A DNA stretch of 5,791 nucleotides from NCBI GenBank assembly GCA_022600655.1, contig JAHZJZ010000057.1:1-5791 (forward strand), given 5' to 3'. This document shows, one piece after another, positions 5,665 to 5,791 of this stretch. The position numbers and the translations under genes are program-made. Each line of letters opens with the position of its first letter. Position 1 is the first letter of the stretch. The DNA comes from Campylobacterota bacterium. GTDB lineage: Bacteria; Campylobacterota; Campylobacteria; Campylobacterales; Sulfurovaceae. A model generated the notes under the pieces. It did not search any database, was not told where the DNA came from, and saw nothing but the letters and a program-made list of their open reading frames with translations.

Positions 5665-5706
5665 TCATATATTATTCATACTTTTATCATACCGAAATAA
5701 GTTATA
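5665..5706 (-). promoter_or_regulatory. Toxin-antitoxin promoter with three 11-bp-spaced operator repeats
   Basis: On the minus strand TATGA occurs at 5687-5691, 5676-5680 and 5665-5669, each exactly 11 bp from the next, so all lie on nearly the same face of the helix. Ribbon-helix-helix antitoxins typically bind such tandem short repeats cooperatively. Two -10 candidates are present: TATAAC at 5701-5706 preceded by AAAG, and TATGAT at 5686-5691, which includes the first repeat. With either, bound repressor would overlap the -10 or the transcription start. The repeat spacing is observed; the operator role is inferred. Confidence 0.55.
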
Positions 5707-5724
5707 CTTTCATTTAAAAAATAG

Positions 5725-5791
5725 ACTTCTTTCAAAACTTATTTGGAATCGGAGACTTTAGTCCCGAACATAACGAGGCTAAAGCCATCGG
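5725..5791 (+). repeat. Two-hairpin REP/BIME-like dispersed repeat, copy B (runs off window end)
   Basis: This is the second copy of the element at 3025-3096, in the same orientation and aligned without gaps. Its first hairpin is more complete than in copy A: stem CGG-(A)-GAC/GTC-CCG at 5750-5766 with loop TTTA, because 5766 is G where copy A has A. The second hairpin (5774-5790) differs from copy A by one base, A for G at the bulge position 5787, so the stem is kept. The element starts about 20 bp upstream of the TATAAC candidate -10 of the toxin-antitoxin operon and continues past the window. Confidence 0.8.

Noticed and set aside
3025..5791. Composite transposon bounded by the two direct repeats
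   Set aside because: No transposase or target-site duplication is visible, the enclosed genes are partly housekeeping, and REP-like repeats are commonly scattered between genes. A CRISPR array is also excluded: only two copies, 2.7 kb apart.

Overview
This is an AT-rich stretch of bacterial chromosome, most likely from a free-living, Sulfurimonas/Sulfurovum-like member of the Campylobacterota (Epsilonproteobacteria). That assignment is an inference. It rests on the low GC content, compact gene packing, A/T-rich promoters with strong TATAAT boxes but no evident -35 box, and an archaeal/cyanobacterial-type CobT. No rRNA or marker gene in the window fixes the taxon.

Layout. (1) Positions 1-1353 (+) hold the 3' part of an SMC/ABC-like AAA ATPase gene and, directly after its stop codon, an unrecognised 206-aa protein with a possible PD-(D/E)XK nuclease core. 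The two form a very AT-rich cassette that resembles two-gene phage-defence modules (ATPase plus effector). (2) Positions 1382-3015 (+) hold an ATPase and a membrane permease of the FecCD/BtuCD importer family, overlapping by 4 bp. Their TATAAT box lies so close to the ATG that the mRNA would be almost leaderless. No periplasmic binding protein gene lies beside them. (3) Positions 3025-3096 hold a double-hairpin REP/BIME-like repeat. A second copy in the same orientation closes the window (5725-5791). (4) Positions 3114-3809 (-) encode a canonical aquaporin Z with an extended -10 promoter. (5) Positions 4012-5070 (+) encode a CobT-like phosphoribosyltransferase for cobamide lower-ligand activation, preceded by a different 8-bp palindromic hairpin. 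(6) Positions 5072-5649 (-) hold a toxin-antitoxin operon: a ribbon-helix-helix antitoxin, then a MazF/PemK endoribonuclease, overlapping by 4 bp. Three TATGA repeats spaced exactly 11 bp apart lie in its promoter region and look like the antitoxin's operator.

The window mixes housekeeping functions (metal-chelate or cobamide uptake, water flux, cobamide synthesis) with accessory, conflict-type modules (ATPase plus putative nuclease, toxin-antitoxin) and dispersed hairpin repeats. The best candidates for something undescribed are the ATPase/206-aa pair and the two-hairpin repeat family.
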